Assembly (NCBI GenBank): GCA_965263305.1
Contig: OZ253666.1
Coordinates: 1,550,001 to 1,614,000, forward strand
Length of the DNA: 64,000 nt
Source of the DNA: MED-G105 sp965263305
Lineage (GTDB): Bacteria; Pseudomonadota; Alphaproteobacteria; Caulobacterales; Parvularculaceae
Direction: 5' to 3'
Shown here: positions 18,044-25,926 of the stretch, one piece after another
Layout: every line of letters starts with the position of its first letter
Numbering within the stretch: position 1 is the first letter of the stretch
Translations under genes and position numbers: made by a program
The notes under the pieces: model-generated
Seen by the model: only the letters and a program-made list of their open reading frames with translations
The model's database searches: none
What the model was told of the DNA's origin: nothing

Positions 18044-18270
18044 TGTCGATCTCTGTTAAACTCGACAGAATACTGCTTGACCGGGGCATGTCGCTGACGG
18101 AGTTGTCCGAGCGGGTCGGCGTCACGATTGCAAACCTGTCCATTTTGAAGACCGGCAAAGCCAAGGCGATGCGCTTTTCAACCCTTGAGGCGATCTGCAA
18201 AGAATTGAATTGTCAGCCGGGCGACATTCTCATTTTCGACGACGATGGTTCAGCGCCCGTCGATGACTAG
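18043..18270 (+). CDS. XRE/YozG-like helix-turn-helix regulator
   Basis: A 75-residue protein that is almost entirely one Cro/C1-type DNA-binding domain. LTELSERVGVTIANLSILKT near residue 18 forms the HTH and FSTLEAICKELNCQPGDIL is the usual following block. It has no partner domain, so the membrane protein encoded just upstream is the likely partner. The start overlaps the DUF2975 stop. Its stop codon shares bases with the stop of the convergent gshB gene. Probably autoregulates the operon through the repeated motif at 16779-16816 (inference). Confidence 0.88.
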   Translation: MSISVKLDRILLDRGMSLTELSERVGVTIANLSILKTGKAKAMRFSTLEAICKELNCQPGDILIFDDDGSAPVDD

Positions 18271-19229
18271 CCAGCCAGGCGACCTTCGACCCAATCCCAG
18301 AACAGGGCGGAGATATCGGCGCCGCCGAAACGACGCACTTCTTGAACGCCGGTGGGCGAGGTCACATTGATCTCGGTCAGATACTCGCCAATGACATCGA
18401 TGCCGACGAGAACGAGGCCGCGCTCTGACAGAGCCGGGCCAATGCGATCGCAAATTTCTTGGTCCCGCGCGCTCATCTCCACGGCTTCAGCCCGGCCGCC
18501 CACATGCATGTTAGAACGGGTCTCCCCTTTCGCCGGCACGCGGTTGATGGCGCCTGTTGCTTGGCCGTCCAGAAGGAGAATGCGTTTGTCACCCTCGGTC
18601 ACCGCTGGCAAGAATTTCTGAATAATGGCCGGCTCTTCATAACTCGCGTCGAACATCTCCAACAGCGCGTTAAAGTTCCCATCATCTTCCTTCACCCGGA
18701 AAACACCAGCGCCGCCATTCCCATAAAGCGGCTTCACGATGACGTCTTTATGCACCGCGCGAAAATCGCGCATGGCCTGCCAATCACGAGTGATCAGGGT
18801 CGGCGGGGTGAGATCTGGAAACTCCGTGACAAAGAGCTTTTCCGGCGCATCACGAATGGATCGCGGATCATTCAGCACCAAGACGTCCGGCTGGAGGCGT
18901 TCCAGAATCTGGGCGGCGGTAATATAGGCCATATTGAATGGCGGGTCCTGACGGATGAGGACGACCGACATAGTGCGCAAATCGATGATCGCCGGCTCGC
19001 CCAGGGTGACGTGGGCGCCGACTTTGCGGTCGATCTGTTCAACTCTGCGCGCCCGCGCCAGCACATCGCCATTATCGAGGCTCAACCCGTCGGGCTGATA
19101 GATAAAGATTTCAGCGCCGCGCGAGGCCGCCTCCAATGCCATATCGAAGGTGGTATCGGCGTGCACATCCACCGCTTCGATCGGATCCATTTGAATAGCG
19201 ATGCGCAACGGGGCGTCGGTTTTGGACAT
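18267..19229 (-). CDS. gshB: Glutathione synthase
   Basis: ATP-dependent ligase joining gamma-glutamylcysteine and glycine to make glutathione. 320 residues, the normal bacterial length. The N-terminal domain begins RIAIQMDPIEAVDVHADTTF, a close match to the family. LIRQDPPFNMAYITAAQILE and LNDPRSIRDAPEKLF are family blocks, and the ATP-grasp region includes VIVKPLYGNGGAGVFRV and GDKRILLLDGQ. The end shows GIDVIGEYLTEINVTSPTG, the metal-binding part. No gshA is seen in the window. The stop overlaps that of the convergent XRE gene across CTAG. Confidence 0.96.
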   Translation of the reverse strand: MSKTDAPLRIAIQMDPIEAVDVHADTTFDMALEAASRGAEIFIYQPDGLSLDNGDVLARARRVEQIDRKVGAHVTLGEPAIIDLRTMSVVLIRQDPPFNMAYITAAQILERLQPDVLVLNDPRSIRDAPEKLFVTEFPDLTPPTLITRDWQAMRDFRAVHKDVIVKPLYGNGGAGVFRVKEDDGNFNALLEMFDASYEEPAIIQKFLPAVTEGDKRILLLDGQATGAINRVPAKGETRSNMHVGGRAEAVEMSARDQEICDRIGPALSERGLVLVGIDVIGEYLTEINVTSPTGVQEVRRFGGADISALFWDWVEGRLAG

Positions 19230-19357
19230 GGGAAAAGCCTGTTTTCAAGACGAACACGCCGGCGCCCATCAATGACGGTCGCCGACGCGTTGACGCTGTA
19301 GCACAAATTCGCGTTTTGAAATGGGGCTTATTCTTTATCTTTAAAGGGCTGTTCCCC

Positions 19358-19906
19358 TCAAAGCGTGGCGAGGTCTGAATAAAGAACGTGGGTGACGACC
19401 TTGTTCACGCCGCCGGTTGTGCGCGCATGGTGGACAATTTTCTCTAAACGCTTCTGACTGCGCACCGCGCCCAATAAATACACGACGCCATTGGAGACCG
19501 CGATTTTCACATCACTCGATTTGACGTCTTGATCGGCGACGAGGCGCGCCTTCAACGCGGTGTCGATGCGCGCGTCAGCAAACCCTTGCCCGAAGGGGGT
19601 TGAGTCACCGACATAGATCTCATCGATGACTTCTTGCACGCCTTCTGCCTTCCACGCGTTCTCGATCAACTGAAGGCGCCCCTCGTCGGACAACATGGTG
19701 CCGGTGAGCAAAAGCCGCCCTTCAAAGACGGTAATATCGATATCAGCGTAATTGTGACTGCGATCTGCGAGGAGGACCCGCTTTAACCGCGCATCGGCGC
19801 CAATGTCGTTGAACGTGCCGTCCAGCGTTCGGCTAGAAGAGCACGCGCCGAGCACGATCGCGGCGCCGAGCATCACGAGGAATGAAAGGGTTTTCTTCAG
19901 AGCCAT
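19358..19906 (-). CDS. BON-domain lipoprotein (DolP/OsmY-like)
   Basis: Envelope lipoprotein of 182 residues. The signal peptide ends in VLGACSSSR, with lipidated cysteine near residue 22. Two BON domains follow: about 42-105 (RLKRVLLADRSHNYADIDIT, GRLLLTGTMLSDEGRL) and about 112-178 (IDTALKARLVADQDVKSSDV, GVVYLLGAVRSQKRLEK). This matches the dual-BON plan of E. coli DolP/YraP, which binds acidic phospholipids and supports outer-membrane integrity. A TTAA-N7-TTAA site lies 85 bases upstream of the start. Monocistronic as far as can be seen. Confidence 0.88.
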   Translation of the reverse strand: MALKKTLSFLVMLGAAIVLGACSSSRTLDGTFNDIGADARLKRVLLADRSHNYADIDITVFEGRLLLTGTMLSDEGRLQLIENAWKAEGVQEVIDEIYVGDSTPFGQGFADARIDTALKARLVADQDVKSSDVKIAVSNGVVYLLGAVRSQKRLEKIVHHARTTGGVNKVVTHVLYSDLATL

Positions 19907-19990
19907 AAATAATCTCCACAGATCGTCTCTGCTGGCGCCTGGATCGGCGCCGCGTAAGATATGGGGTATGAAACGATTTGTTCAGTTTTG

Positions 19991-20005
19991 TTAACCAAAG
20001 GTTAA
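19991..20005 (-). promoter_or_regulatory. CtrA-type box upstream of the BON lipoprotein gene
   Basis: TTAA-CCAAAGG-TTAA followed by C matches the full CtrA recognition pattern TTAA-N7-TTAA(C). It is also a 7-bp dyad (GTTAACC/GGTTAAC, 19990-20006). It lies in the 150-base gap between lysR and the BON gene, about 85 bases before the BON start. Only two such full sites are found in the window. Confidence 0.5.
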
Positions 20006-20056
20006 CGCGCGGCCAGATGTGACGCGCCAAACGCCTCCCGGGGCGTTCTTCTGGGC

Positions 20057-20962
20057 TCACCATTGATCCCAATAGGGCGTTTCTCCGCAGTGTTTGGCTA
20101 AATGGTCCACCAACGCGCGCACCCGTTTTGAAAGATGACGGGTCGATGGGTAGACGGCGAAAATGCCCAACATCGGCAGCTGGTAGTTGGGCAGCAGTCG
20201 AATAAGCCGCCCGTCTTTCAGGGCGTCGTATAAAATAAAGCTCGGTAAAATAGTTACGCCATGCCCTGCGATCGCCGCGTCTTTCAAAAAGGCGCCATTG
20301 GACGCGCTAAGCCCCGGCTTCAGGGTGATCGCCTCGGTCGAGCCATTGGGGGCCGTGAAGGTCCATTTGGCTTCCGTCCGATTTGAATATCGAAGGTCCG
20401 CCAATGTCGATAGGTCTGAAGGTTTCTCAGGAACACCGTGGCGTTCAATAAAATCGGGGCTTGCGCATACGACCATACGGACGGGCGCCAGTCTTCTGGC
20501 GACCAAAGTCGAGTCCGGTAAAACCCCGATCCGAACCGCTAGATCGATACCCTCCGCAACCAGATCAATATGTCGATCGCTAAAATCCACATCGAGACGC
20601 ACCAACGGATGGGCCGCCTGAAACTCGATCAGAGACGCGCTTAGATGATCGATGCCGAACGACAGCGGGACGGCTAATCGGATCGATCCCGACAGGCGGG
20701 CTTGCCCGTCGCTGGCGGCCGTTTCGGCTTCATCCCAATCATCGAGCAGGCGCCGCGCCCGTTGAAACAGGGTTTCACCCGCCTCCGTCAGCGCAAGGGC
20801 GCGGGTCGTTCTAACGATGAGCTGCACGTTAAGCCGTTGTTCTAGATCAGAAATACGCCGACTGACAGCCGATTTCGCCACCCTCAGCTGGTGAGCGGCG
20901 GCCGTGAACGACCCGGCTTCCGCCGTTCGGACAAACGCTTCTAGCTCCTCAAATCGGCTCAT
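20057..20962 (-). CDS. LysR-family transcriptional regulator
   Basis: 301 residues. The winged HTH is at the N-terminus (SFTAAAHQLRVAKSAVSRRISDLEQRL, residues about 17-43; core AKSAVSRRISDLE). The substrate-binding domain starts near residue 90 (GSIRLAVPLSFGIDHLS) and includes the typical DLAVRIGVLPDSTLVARRL. It belongs to the AaeR/DsdC-like CrgA branch. It is divergent from the azoreductase-pirin pair, with 98 bases between, and probably controls them. The ATG abuts a perfect inverted repeat at 20963-20983, so no Shine-Dalgarno is present and the operator may overlap the start of translation. Confidence 0.92.
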   Translation of the reverse strand: MSRFEELEAFVRTAEAGSFTAAAHQLRVAKSAVSRRISDLEQRLNVQLIVRTTRALALTEAGETLFQRARRLLDDWDEAETAASDGQARLSGSIRLAVPLSFGIDHLSASLIEFQAAHPLVRLDVDFSDRHIDLVAEGIDLAVRIGVLPDSTLVARRLAPVRMVVCASPDFIERHGVPEKPSDLSTLADLRYSNRTEAKWTFTAPNGSTEAITLKPGLSASNGAFLKDAAIAGHGVTILPSFILYDALKDGRLIRLLPNYQLPMLGIFAVYPSTRHLSKRVRALVDHLAKHCGETPYWDQW

Positions 20963-20983
20963 TTGTTCTGTTTATCAGAACAA
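20963..20983 (+). promoter_or_regulatory. Inverted repeat in the lysR-azoR intergenic region
   Basis: TTGTTCTG (20963-20970) and CAGAACAA (20976-20983) are perfect 8-base arms around TTTAT. The dyad begins at the base next to the lysR start codon. It is the best candidate for the LysR-family binding site controlling both directions. Confidence 0.6.
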
Positions 20984-21060
20984 TAATTTCCTTCAACTCC
21001 CTCTAATCGGGAAACCAAGAACAATCTACATGGTGGGCGAACAACAAAGGAGACGAGGCT

Positions 21061-21669
21061 ATGTCCAATCCAGTAAAAATTCTTCGCGTTGACGCCAGTG
21101 CTCGCAAGGCCGGGTCCGTCACCCGAACACTCGCCGACAAGACAATTGACCACCTGTCCACAAACGGCCCGGTCGACTTAACCTACAGGGACGTTTCAGA
21201 AGGCGTGCCCTTTGTGGATGAGGCGTGGGTCAACGCCAACTTCACCCGCGAGCATGATCGATCGGACGATCAACGCCAGCGCCTTGCCGGGTCCGACGCT
21301 CTCGTCGGCGAGCTACAAGCCGCGGACGTTCTGGTGATCGCCATGCCGATCTACAATTTCGGCATACCGGCCAGCCTGAAAGCTTGGGTCGATCAAGTCG
21401 CCCGGGCGGGGCTTACCTTCAAATATACCGAGACGGGCCCCAAAGGCCTGCTTGAGGGCAAACGGGCCATTATTCTGGTGGCGTCGGGCGGCACGAAAGT
21501 CGGTAGCGACATCGATTTTGCGACACCCTATATCCGCCACGCGCTCGGGTTCATTGGCATCGACGACGTGACGGTCATCGCAGCGGACGCGCTCGGCGGC
21601 AAATCAGGAGACGACGATCCCCTCGCCCCAGCGATGTCGGCGATCGAAACCCTCAGCCTTCAACAATAG
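21061..21669 (+). CDS. FMN-dependent NAD(P)H quinone reductase/azoreductase
   Basis: Flavodoxin-fold oxidoreductase of 202 residues, AzoR family. It uses NAD(P)H and FMN to reduce quinones or azo compounds by two electrons, limiting redox cycling. The N-terminal phosphate-binding region is RVDASARKAGSVTRTLADK. The flavin block is IAMPIYNFGIPASLKAWVDQ, with RAGLTFKYTETGPKGLL after it, both strongly typical. AAGGAG lies eight bases before the ATG. It is followed 15 bases on by a pirin gene and is divergent from lysR. True physiological substrate unknown. Confidence 0.92.
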   Translation: MSNPVKILRVDASARKAGSVTRTLADKTIDHLSTNGPVDLTYRDVSEGVPFVDEAWVNANFTREHDRSDDQRQRLAGSDALVGELQAADVLVIAMPIYNFGIPASLKAWVDQVARAGLTFKYTETGPKGLLEGKRAIILVASGGTKVGSDIDFATPYIRHALGFIGIDDVTVIAADALGGKSGDDDPLAPAMSAIETLSLQQ

Positions 21670-21684
21670 CAATAGGAGCGCATT

Positions 21685-22383
21685 ATGATCCGTATACATG
21701 ATAGACAACATCGCGGCGTCTCCAAGACCGGATGGCTCGATAGTAAGCACACATTTTCGTTTGGAGGGTTCAACGATCCGACCCGCATGGGCGTTAGCGC
21801 GCTGCGCGTCATCAACGACGATCTCGTGATCCCTGGCGCCGGTTTTCCAACCCATGGCCATCGCGATATGGAGATTCTCACTTATGTGTTGTCTGGCGCT
21901 CTCGCTCACAAAGACAGTTTGGGCAATGGCGGCGTCATTCTTCCGGGTGACATTCAACTGATGACAGCCGGCGCCGGGATCACCCATTCAGAAATGAACG
22001 CGTCAAAAGAGGACCCGGTGCATTTTCTGCAGATTTGGATTGAACCCAATGAGAGCGGACTTCCCGCCGGTTACCAGCAGATCTCTCTCCCGGAGGATAT
22101 TGGCCAAGGGGGGTTCACCCCCATCGTCGCCCCGACGGCAGGAAAAAACCGGCTGCGTATTCATCAAGATGCGGAAGTCAGCGTCGCCAACCCTCGGGAC
22201 GGTGAAAAACTGACCCTGCAGCTTGCGCCGGGAAGGCGTGGGTTTTTGCATGTGGTGGACGGCGCCCTCACGATAAACGGCGAGCCGGTTAAAAGTGGTG
22301 ACGGTGTTGAATTCGACAGCAACGATCGACTTGACCTTAACACCCAGACGGACTCTTCGTTGTTGTTGTTTGACCTTCCCTAG
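21685..22383 (+). CDS. Pirin family protein
   Basis: Bicupin iron-binding protein of 232 residues, close to E. coli YhhW (quercetin 2,3-dioxygenase activity in vitro). The N-terminal cupin shows SKHTFSFGGFNDPTRMG, then the metal ligands in FPTHGHRDMEILTYV (two His) and GITHSEMN (His and Glu). The second cupin domain is shorter and lacks obvious ligands, as usual. AGGAG lies upstream of the ATG and it is 15 bases from azoR, so the two form an operon. The pairing suggests a shared response to quinones or flavonoid-like compounds. Confidence 0.92.
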   Translation: MIRIHDRQHRGVSKTGWLDSKHTFSFGGFNDPTRMGVSALRVINDDLVIPGAGFPTHGHRDMEILTYVLSGALAHKDSLGNGGVILPGDIQLMTAGAGITHSEMNASKEDPVHFLQIWIEPNESGLPAGYQQISLPEDIGQGGFTPIVAPTAGKNRLRIHQDAEVSVANPRDGEKLTLQLAPGRRGFLHVVDGALTINGEPVKSGDGVEFDSNDRLDLNTQTDSSLLLFDLP

Positions 22384-22538
22384 GGTCCAGACCCATTAAC
22401 GCTGCCCAGCGGGTACACAACGCGGGCAGCAAACTCCGTCTGAACTGGTCAAGAGGTTTATCGACGCGTGCGGCTTAGATGGGGCGAGTTAAAGACGCTG
22501 GCGAAGAGCGACACCTGACTTCATCAGAGCAAAATCGA

Positions 22539-23540
22539 TTACTCATCTTCAGCGACGCGCACCATCCGTTTGCCGCGGTTTTCCCCGTTTAGCAGACCAA
22601 TGAGGGCGCCGGGGGCGTTTTCCAGGCCGTCGACGATATCCTCGACGATTTTGAGCGTTCCGGATGAGGCCCATGTCGCTAGATCGGCTTCTGCCTGCGC
22701 GTCATGTTCGGTGAAGTCCATCACGATGAAGCCTTCCATTCTTATCCGTTTGACGACCAACAATCCCGGGAGGTTTCGTGGGCCAACGGGATTGGCGGTG
22801 TCGTACTGAGAGACAGCTCCGCAACAAGCGACGCGCCCGTGGAGGTTCATCTGAAAGAGAACCGTTTCGAGAATAGAGCCACCGACATTGTCAAAATATA
22901 CGTCAATGCCGTCCGGGCAGGCCGCCTTCAAATCCCTGAAGAGATTGCCGGCCTTGTAATCGATCGCTGCGTCGAAGCCGAGTTCATCGACCAGCCAGGC
23001 GCATTTCTCTGCACCGCCCGCGACCCCGACCACGCGGCAACCCTTGATCTTACCGATCTGGCCAACAATTGATCCGACAGATCCGGCGGCGGCGGACACC
23101 ACCAGCGTCTCACCCACCTTGGGCAAGCCGACATGTAGCAGGCCGAAATAGGCCGTCTTTCCGGCAATCCCCAAAACCGAGAGCCGGTTGCTGAGTGGTT
23201 TTGTCTCCGGCACGATCCTGGCGGCGTCGCCCGGTACCACAACATAGTCCGCCCATTCCCCTTCAACTTCGACGAGGCTGTTCTCAGGGATAGATGGATG
23301 GCGTGATGTCTCCACCCGCCCAATCATATAGGTTGGCATCACATCACCGCCTTTGACGGCATCGCGGTAGGACGGACCCTGCATCCAAGCGCGGTTGGCG
23401 GCATCCAGAGACATGTATAACGTCTTGACGAGAATCTCATTCTCGCCCGGCTCCGGCATTGGCGCATTTCGCATTTCGAAATGCGACGTCTTCAACTCCC
23501 CTTGGGGCACCTCTGCCAATATGATCCGCCTGTTATCCAT
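22539..23540 (-). CDS. NADP-dependent MDR oxidoreductase (2-alkenal/curcumin reductase-like)
   Basis: Zinc-independent medium-chain reductase of 333 residues that reduces activated double bonds of enones or alkenals. The N-terminal domain contains LVKTLYMSLDAANRAWM, a YMSLDP-like signature of the leukotriene B4 dehydrogenase/CurA branch. The nucleotide-binding site is VSAAAGSVGSIVGQIGKIKG. A further family block is GIDVYFDNVGGSILETVL. GGAGG lies five bases before the second of two adjacent ATGs (23540), taken as the start. It is convergent with the pirin gene. It fits the surrounding electrophile-detoxification theme but is not in that operon. Confidence 0.92.
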   Translation of the reverse strand: MDNRRIILAEVPQGELKTSHFEMRNAPMPEPGENEILVKTLYMSLDAANRAWMQGPSYRDAVKGGDVMPTYMIGRVETSRHPSIPENSLVEVEGEWADYVVVPGDAARIVPETKPLSNRLSVLGIAGKTAYFGLLHVGLPKVGETLVVSAAAGSVGSIVGQIGKIKGCRVVGVAGGAEKCAWLVDELGFDAAIDYKAGNLFRDLKAACPDGIDVYFDNVGGSILETVLFQMNLHGRVACCGAVSQYDTANPVGPRNLPGLLVVKRIRMEGFIVMDFTEHDAQAEADLATWASSGTLKIVEDIVDGLENAPGALIGLLNGENRGKRMVRVAEDE

Positions 23541-23651
23541 CATCGCCTCCCTTTGTGATTCGACCGCAGCCTAACAAGATTGCAGGCGCAGCGCATGGCG
23601 CTTCTGGGAGTATTGCTACAAGGTACACCGGGATTTCAAAGGGGGCACCAA

Positions 23652-24155
23652 ATGTCAAAATCGAGACTAGAGCGCACGGCCATGATTGCCGAAGTGATCG
23701 CGGCCATCGCGGTGGTCATCTCTGTTATTTATCTGGCGCAGCAAATCTCTGCGAACAACAAGCTTCTCAAAAGCCAGACCTATCATAACTTCCTGACAAT
23801 CGGGCACCCGCCTCAGCAGATGGTGGCAGGTGACCCAGAATTTGCGGCACTGATAGTAGAGTGCGATACGCAGCCGTATTCTGTTTCAACAATTAAATGG
23901 CGGCGGTGCGAAACCTACTATCAAATGTCCTTCGATATCTGGGAATATTTATACTACCAGAATGAGGATGGCATTATCACACCGGCGTTTTGGGACGGGA
24001 CAGAGCAATACTATGCCAACATTACGGCCGCGCGTGGGGGATATCAGCGTTTCTGGCGGGAATGGTCGGAGATCTACAAAGACCCCTTCGGAGCGCATGC
24101 TGGCAATATCATTCCGGAGATCGAGCCGCCGACGCCAGCGGAGCCCAGCCAATGA
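23652..24155 (+). CDS. Membrane-anchored protein of unknown function
   Basis: 167 residues. One hydrophobic segment (about 10-30, AMIAEVIAAIAVVISVIYLA) precedes a soluble region with conserved-looking aromatic patches: CETYYQMSFDIWEYLYYQ and RGGYQRFWREWSEIYKDPFG. The ETAVAVTVISLVYVGLQ-like N-terminus recalls a group of unannotated marine proteobacterial proteins, but I cannot name the family. The start at 23652 follows GGGGG; the frame is open further upstream to 23580. The tail is Pro/Glu-rich. It is isolated in orientation between an MDR gene and yraN. Confidence 0.65.
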   Translation: MSKSRLERTAMIAEVIAAIAVVISVIYLAQQISANNKLLKSQTYHNFLTIGHPPQQMVAGDPEFAALIVECDTQPYSVSTIKWRRCETYYQMSFDIWEYLYYQNEDGIITPAFWDGTEQYYANITAARGGYQRFWREWSEIYKDPFGAHAGNIIPEIEPPTPAEPSQ

Positions 24156-24352
24156 CCGCGTTTAATTATATTTATCTGCTTAATGAGTTCGAGGGAAAGT
24201 CATGGACGTTATATACGGTCGTGTTTTCCCTGGTATCGGCGCCTTAGGCCGCTCGTTTCGGCGCATAACAACGGTGAAAAAGTGTCATCTCAGCCGTTCG
24301 GTGATTTTATGGGTTCGGAGCCTAAGACGACGACGCGGGCATCCGTGATGCG

Positions 24353-24733
24353 TCAATCGCCCTCGCGCCAAGCGTTCTTCCACCAGCGAAAGCGCCATGG
24401 CGCCGCGGCGCAAATATCATAGCGCAGGGCGCATTCAGAAAAGCGGGGATAACGCGAGATAAAAGAACGGCCCGCCGCTTCGATCCGACGACGATTGCGC
24501 GGCGTCACCGCCGTGATCGCCTCCTCCAATGAAGAGCGCGCTTTCACTTCGATAAAAGCGATCAGGGATCCGCGTTTCGCGATAATATCGATCTCGCCTG
24601 ATTTTACCTTGAACCGGCGCGCCACCACTGAATAGCCAGACAACGTCAGAAAAACGACCGCCACCCATTCCGCTCGGCGCCCTTTGCGCTCCGCCTGTTT
24701 TCGTTTTGCAGAATTCTGCCGTTGACGGACCAT
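24353..24733 (-). CDS. yraN: YraN family protein (UPF0102)
   Basis: 126 residues with a nuclease-like PD-(D/E)XK fold. The motif is GYSVVARRFKVKSGEIDIIAKR (core SGEIDIIA), then IAFIEVKARSS, giving the E-x(n)-D-x(n)-ExK arrangement. The C-terminus APWRFRWWKNAW follows the family. Function unsettled; members have been proposed to act on recombination intermediates. Its ATG lies three bases after the rsmI stop, so the two are co-transcribed. The rsmI, LpoA-like and yraN neighbourhood is a long-conserved one in proteobacteria. Confidence 0.9.
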   Translation of the reverse strand: MVRQRQNSAKRKQAERKGRRAEWVAVVFLTLSGYSVVARRFKVKSGEIDIIAKRGSLIAFIEVKARSSLEEAITAVTPRNRRRIEAAGRSFISRYPRFSECALRYDICAAAPWRFRWWKNAWREGD

Positions 24734-24736
24734 TCG

Positions 24737-25639
24737 TTACCCATCCGACCGCTCATGATCGGTCTTTTGTTTCTGCATTGACAGCGCTTTTTGATAAGCT
24801 TCCTTTTTCGGCACATTTAACGCGTCCGCCGCACTAGCGGCCGCTTCGCGTACGGACATCACGTGCAAAGCGTCTTCAAGAAACGCGTCCAAATCAACAG
24901 CCCCGGCGTCAGCTTCGGCCGGGGGCGACAAGAACACCACGAACTCGCCTCTTGTCTCGCCGCCTTCGTCGTAATGGGCCGCCAATTCAGCGCTATCGCC
25001 CGCGCGATATTCTTCAAAGCGCTTCGTCAGTTCACGCATCACCACTGCTTGGCGCGATGGCATCACCGCTGCGCTTTCGCGCAGAAACGCCGCGAGCCGA
25101 CCGCCGCTCTCATAGAATACGAGCGTTGCTTTGATATGGCGCAGATCGCTCAGGAAACTCACCCGCGCCGTCGTTTTGGCCGGGGGAAACCCCGCAAAGA
25201 AAAATTGATCAGTCGGCAGTCCGGCAACCGATAACCCTGCAATGGCGGCGCTGGCGCCCGGGAGCGGATAGACAGCAACGCCCGCCGCCCGCGCCTCTGC
25301 GACTAACTTGTAGCCCGGATCGGAAATCAGCGGCGTCCCCGCGTCAGAAACAAGGCAGATTTTCGCGCCGTTCTTTAAGTCCTCAATCACCCCTGGGCGC
25401 ACCGCCGCGCCGTTGTGATCATGGTACGCACGCCGCGTCGTTCGGATGCTGTAGGCGGCGCAAAGCTTCGCCGTTTGGCGCGTGTCCTCGCACAGGATGT
25501 AGTCGGCGCCCTTCAACGCTTCGACAGCGCGAAAGGTGATGTCCTTCAGGTTGCCGATGGGTGTCGCCGTTACATAAAGCCCCGGCGCCAACGCCGAGGA
25601 TCGCGTCAGATCAGATTGTAGACCGGTTTCGTCATCCAT
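24737..25639 (-). CDS. rsmI: 16S rRNA (cytidine1402-2'-O)-methyltransferase
   Basis: SAM-dependent methylation of 16S rRNA C1402 at the ribose. 300 residues of the tetrapyrrole-methylase fold: GLYVTATPIGNLKDITFRA near residue 20, LCEDTRQTAKL, the cofactor loop VSDAGTPLISDPGYKLV, and YPLPGASAAIAGLSVAGLPT. VVMRELTKRFEEY is also typical. A lysine-rich tail follows. It is the first gene of the rsmI-yraN pair and divergent from the LpoA-like gene, with 287 bases between. Start at 25639; ribosome site not strong. Confidence 0.95.
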   Translation of the reverse strand: MDDETGLQSDLTRSSALAPGLYVTATPIGNLKDITFRAVEALKGADYILCEDTRQTAKLCAAYSIRTTRRAYHDHNGAAVRPGVIEDLKNGAKICLVSDAGTPLISDPGYKLVAEARAAGVAVYPLPGASAAIAGLSVAGLPTDQFFFAGFPPAKTTARVSFLSDLRHIKATLVFYESGGRLAAFLRESAAVMPSRQAVVMRELTKRFEEYRAGDSAELAAHYDEGGETRGEFVVFLSPPAEADAGAVDLDAFLEDALHVMSVREAAASAADALNVPKKEAYQKALSMQKQKTDHERSDG

Positions 25640-25710
25640 GGATCGACGCTCTCTCCTGCCATATTATCGACGCGATCGGTCTCTATCTGCGTTTTCATCG
25701 ATTTCACGGT

Positions 25711-25732
25711 TTCATGACCATAACGTCATGAA
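25711..25732. promoter_or_regulatory. Inverted repeat between rsmI and the LpoA-like gene
   Basis: TTCATGAC (25711-25718) and GTCATGAA (25725-25732) are perfect 8-base arms around CATAAC. It lies 72 bases upstream of rsmI and about 195 upstream of the LpoA-like gene. It is an operator candidate with no assigned regulator. Confidence 0.45.
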
Positions 25733-25747
25733 CGCCTAAGTCGCCGC

Positions 25748-25762
25748 TTAAATGCCCTTTAA
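25748..25762 (+). promoter_or_regulatory. CtrA-type box between rsmI and the LpoA-like gene
   Basis: TTAA-ATGCCCT-TTAA fits the full CtrA pattern TTAA-N7-TTAA, with the central region also dyad-symmetric (CTTAAA/TTTAAG). It lies in the divergent gap, so it could serve either direction. The longer leader to the LpoA-like gene (25927) makes that gene the more likely target. Confidence 0.45.
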
Positions 25763-25926
25763 GGGGTGCTTTGCGAGTGACATAACGCGAATTGGGCGAG
25801 ACGCCTATTGGCCATCCTAACAAGCAAGGCTAGGGTTCGCCGCGTTCGGGGCGTTTTTTTAAGCGAACCGAGAGGACGCTGCGGGGCGTCACGGTTGTAA
25901 AAAAAGATGGGCGCAGGAGACCAAGC

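Noticed and set aside
18459..19301. 280-codon plus-strand frame opposite gshB
   Set aside because: Lies fully antisense to a certain gene, with histidine/arginine-rich shadow composition and no motif.
24202..24348. 48-codon frame with GAGGG before its ATG
   Set aside because: The second half is a run of basic residues with no pattern; a ribosome-like sequence alone is not enough.
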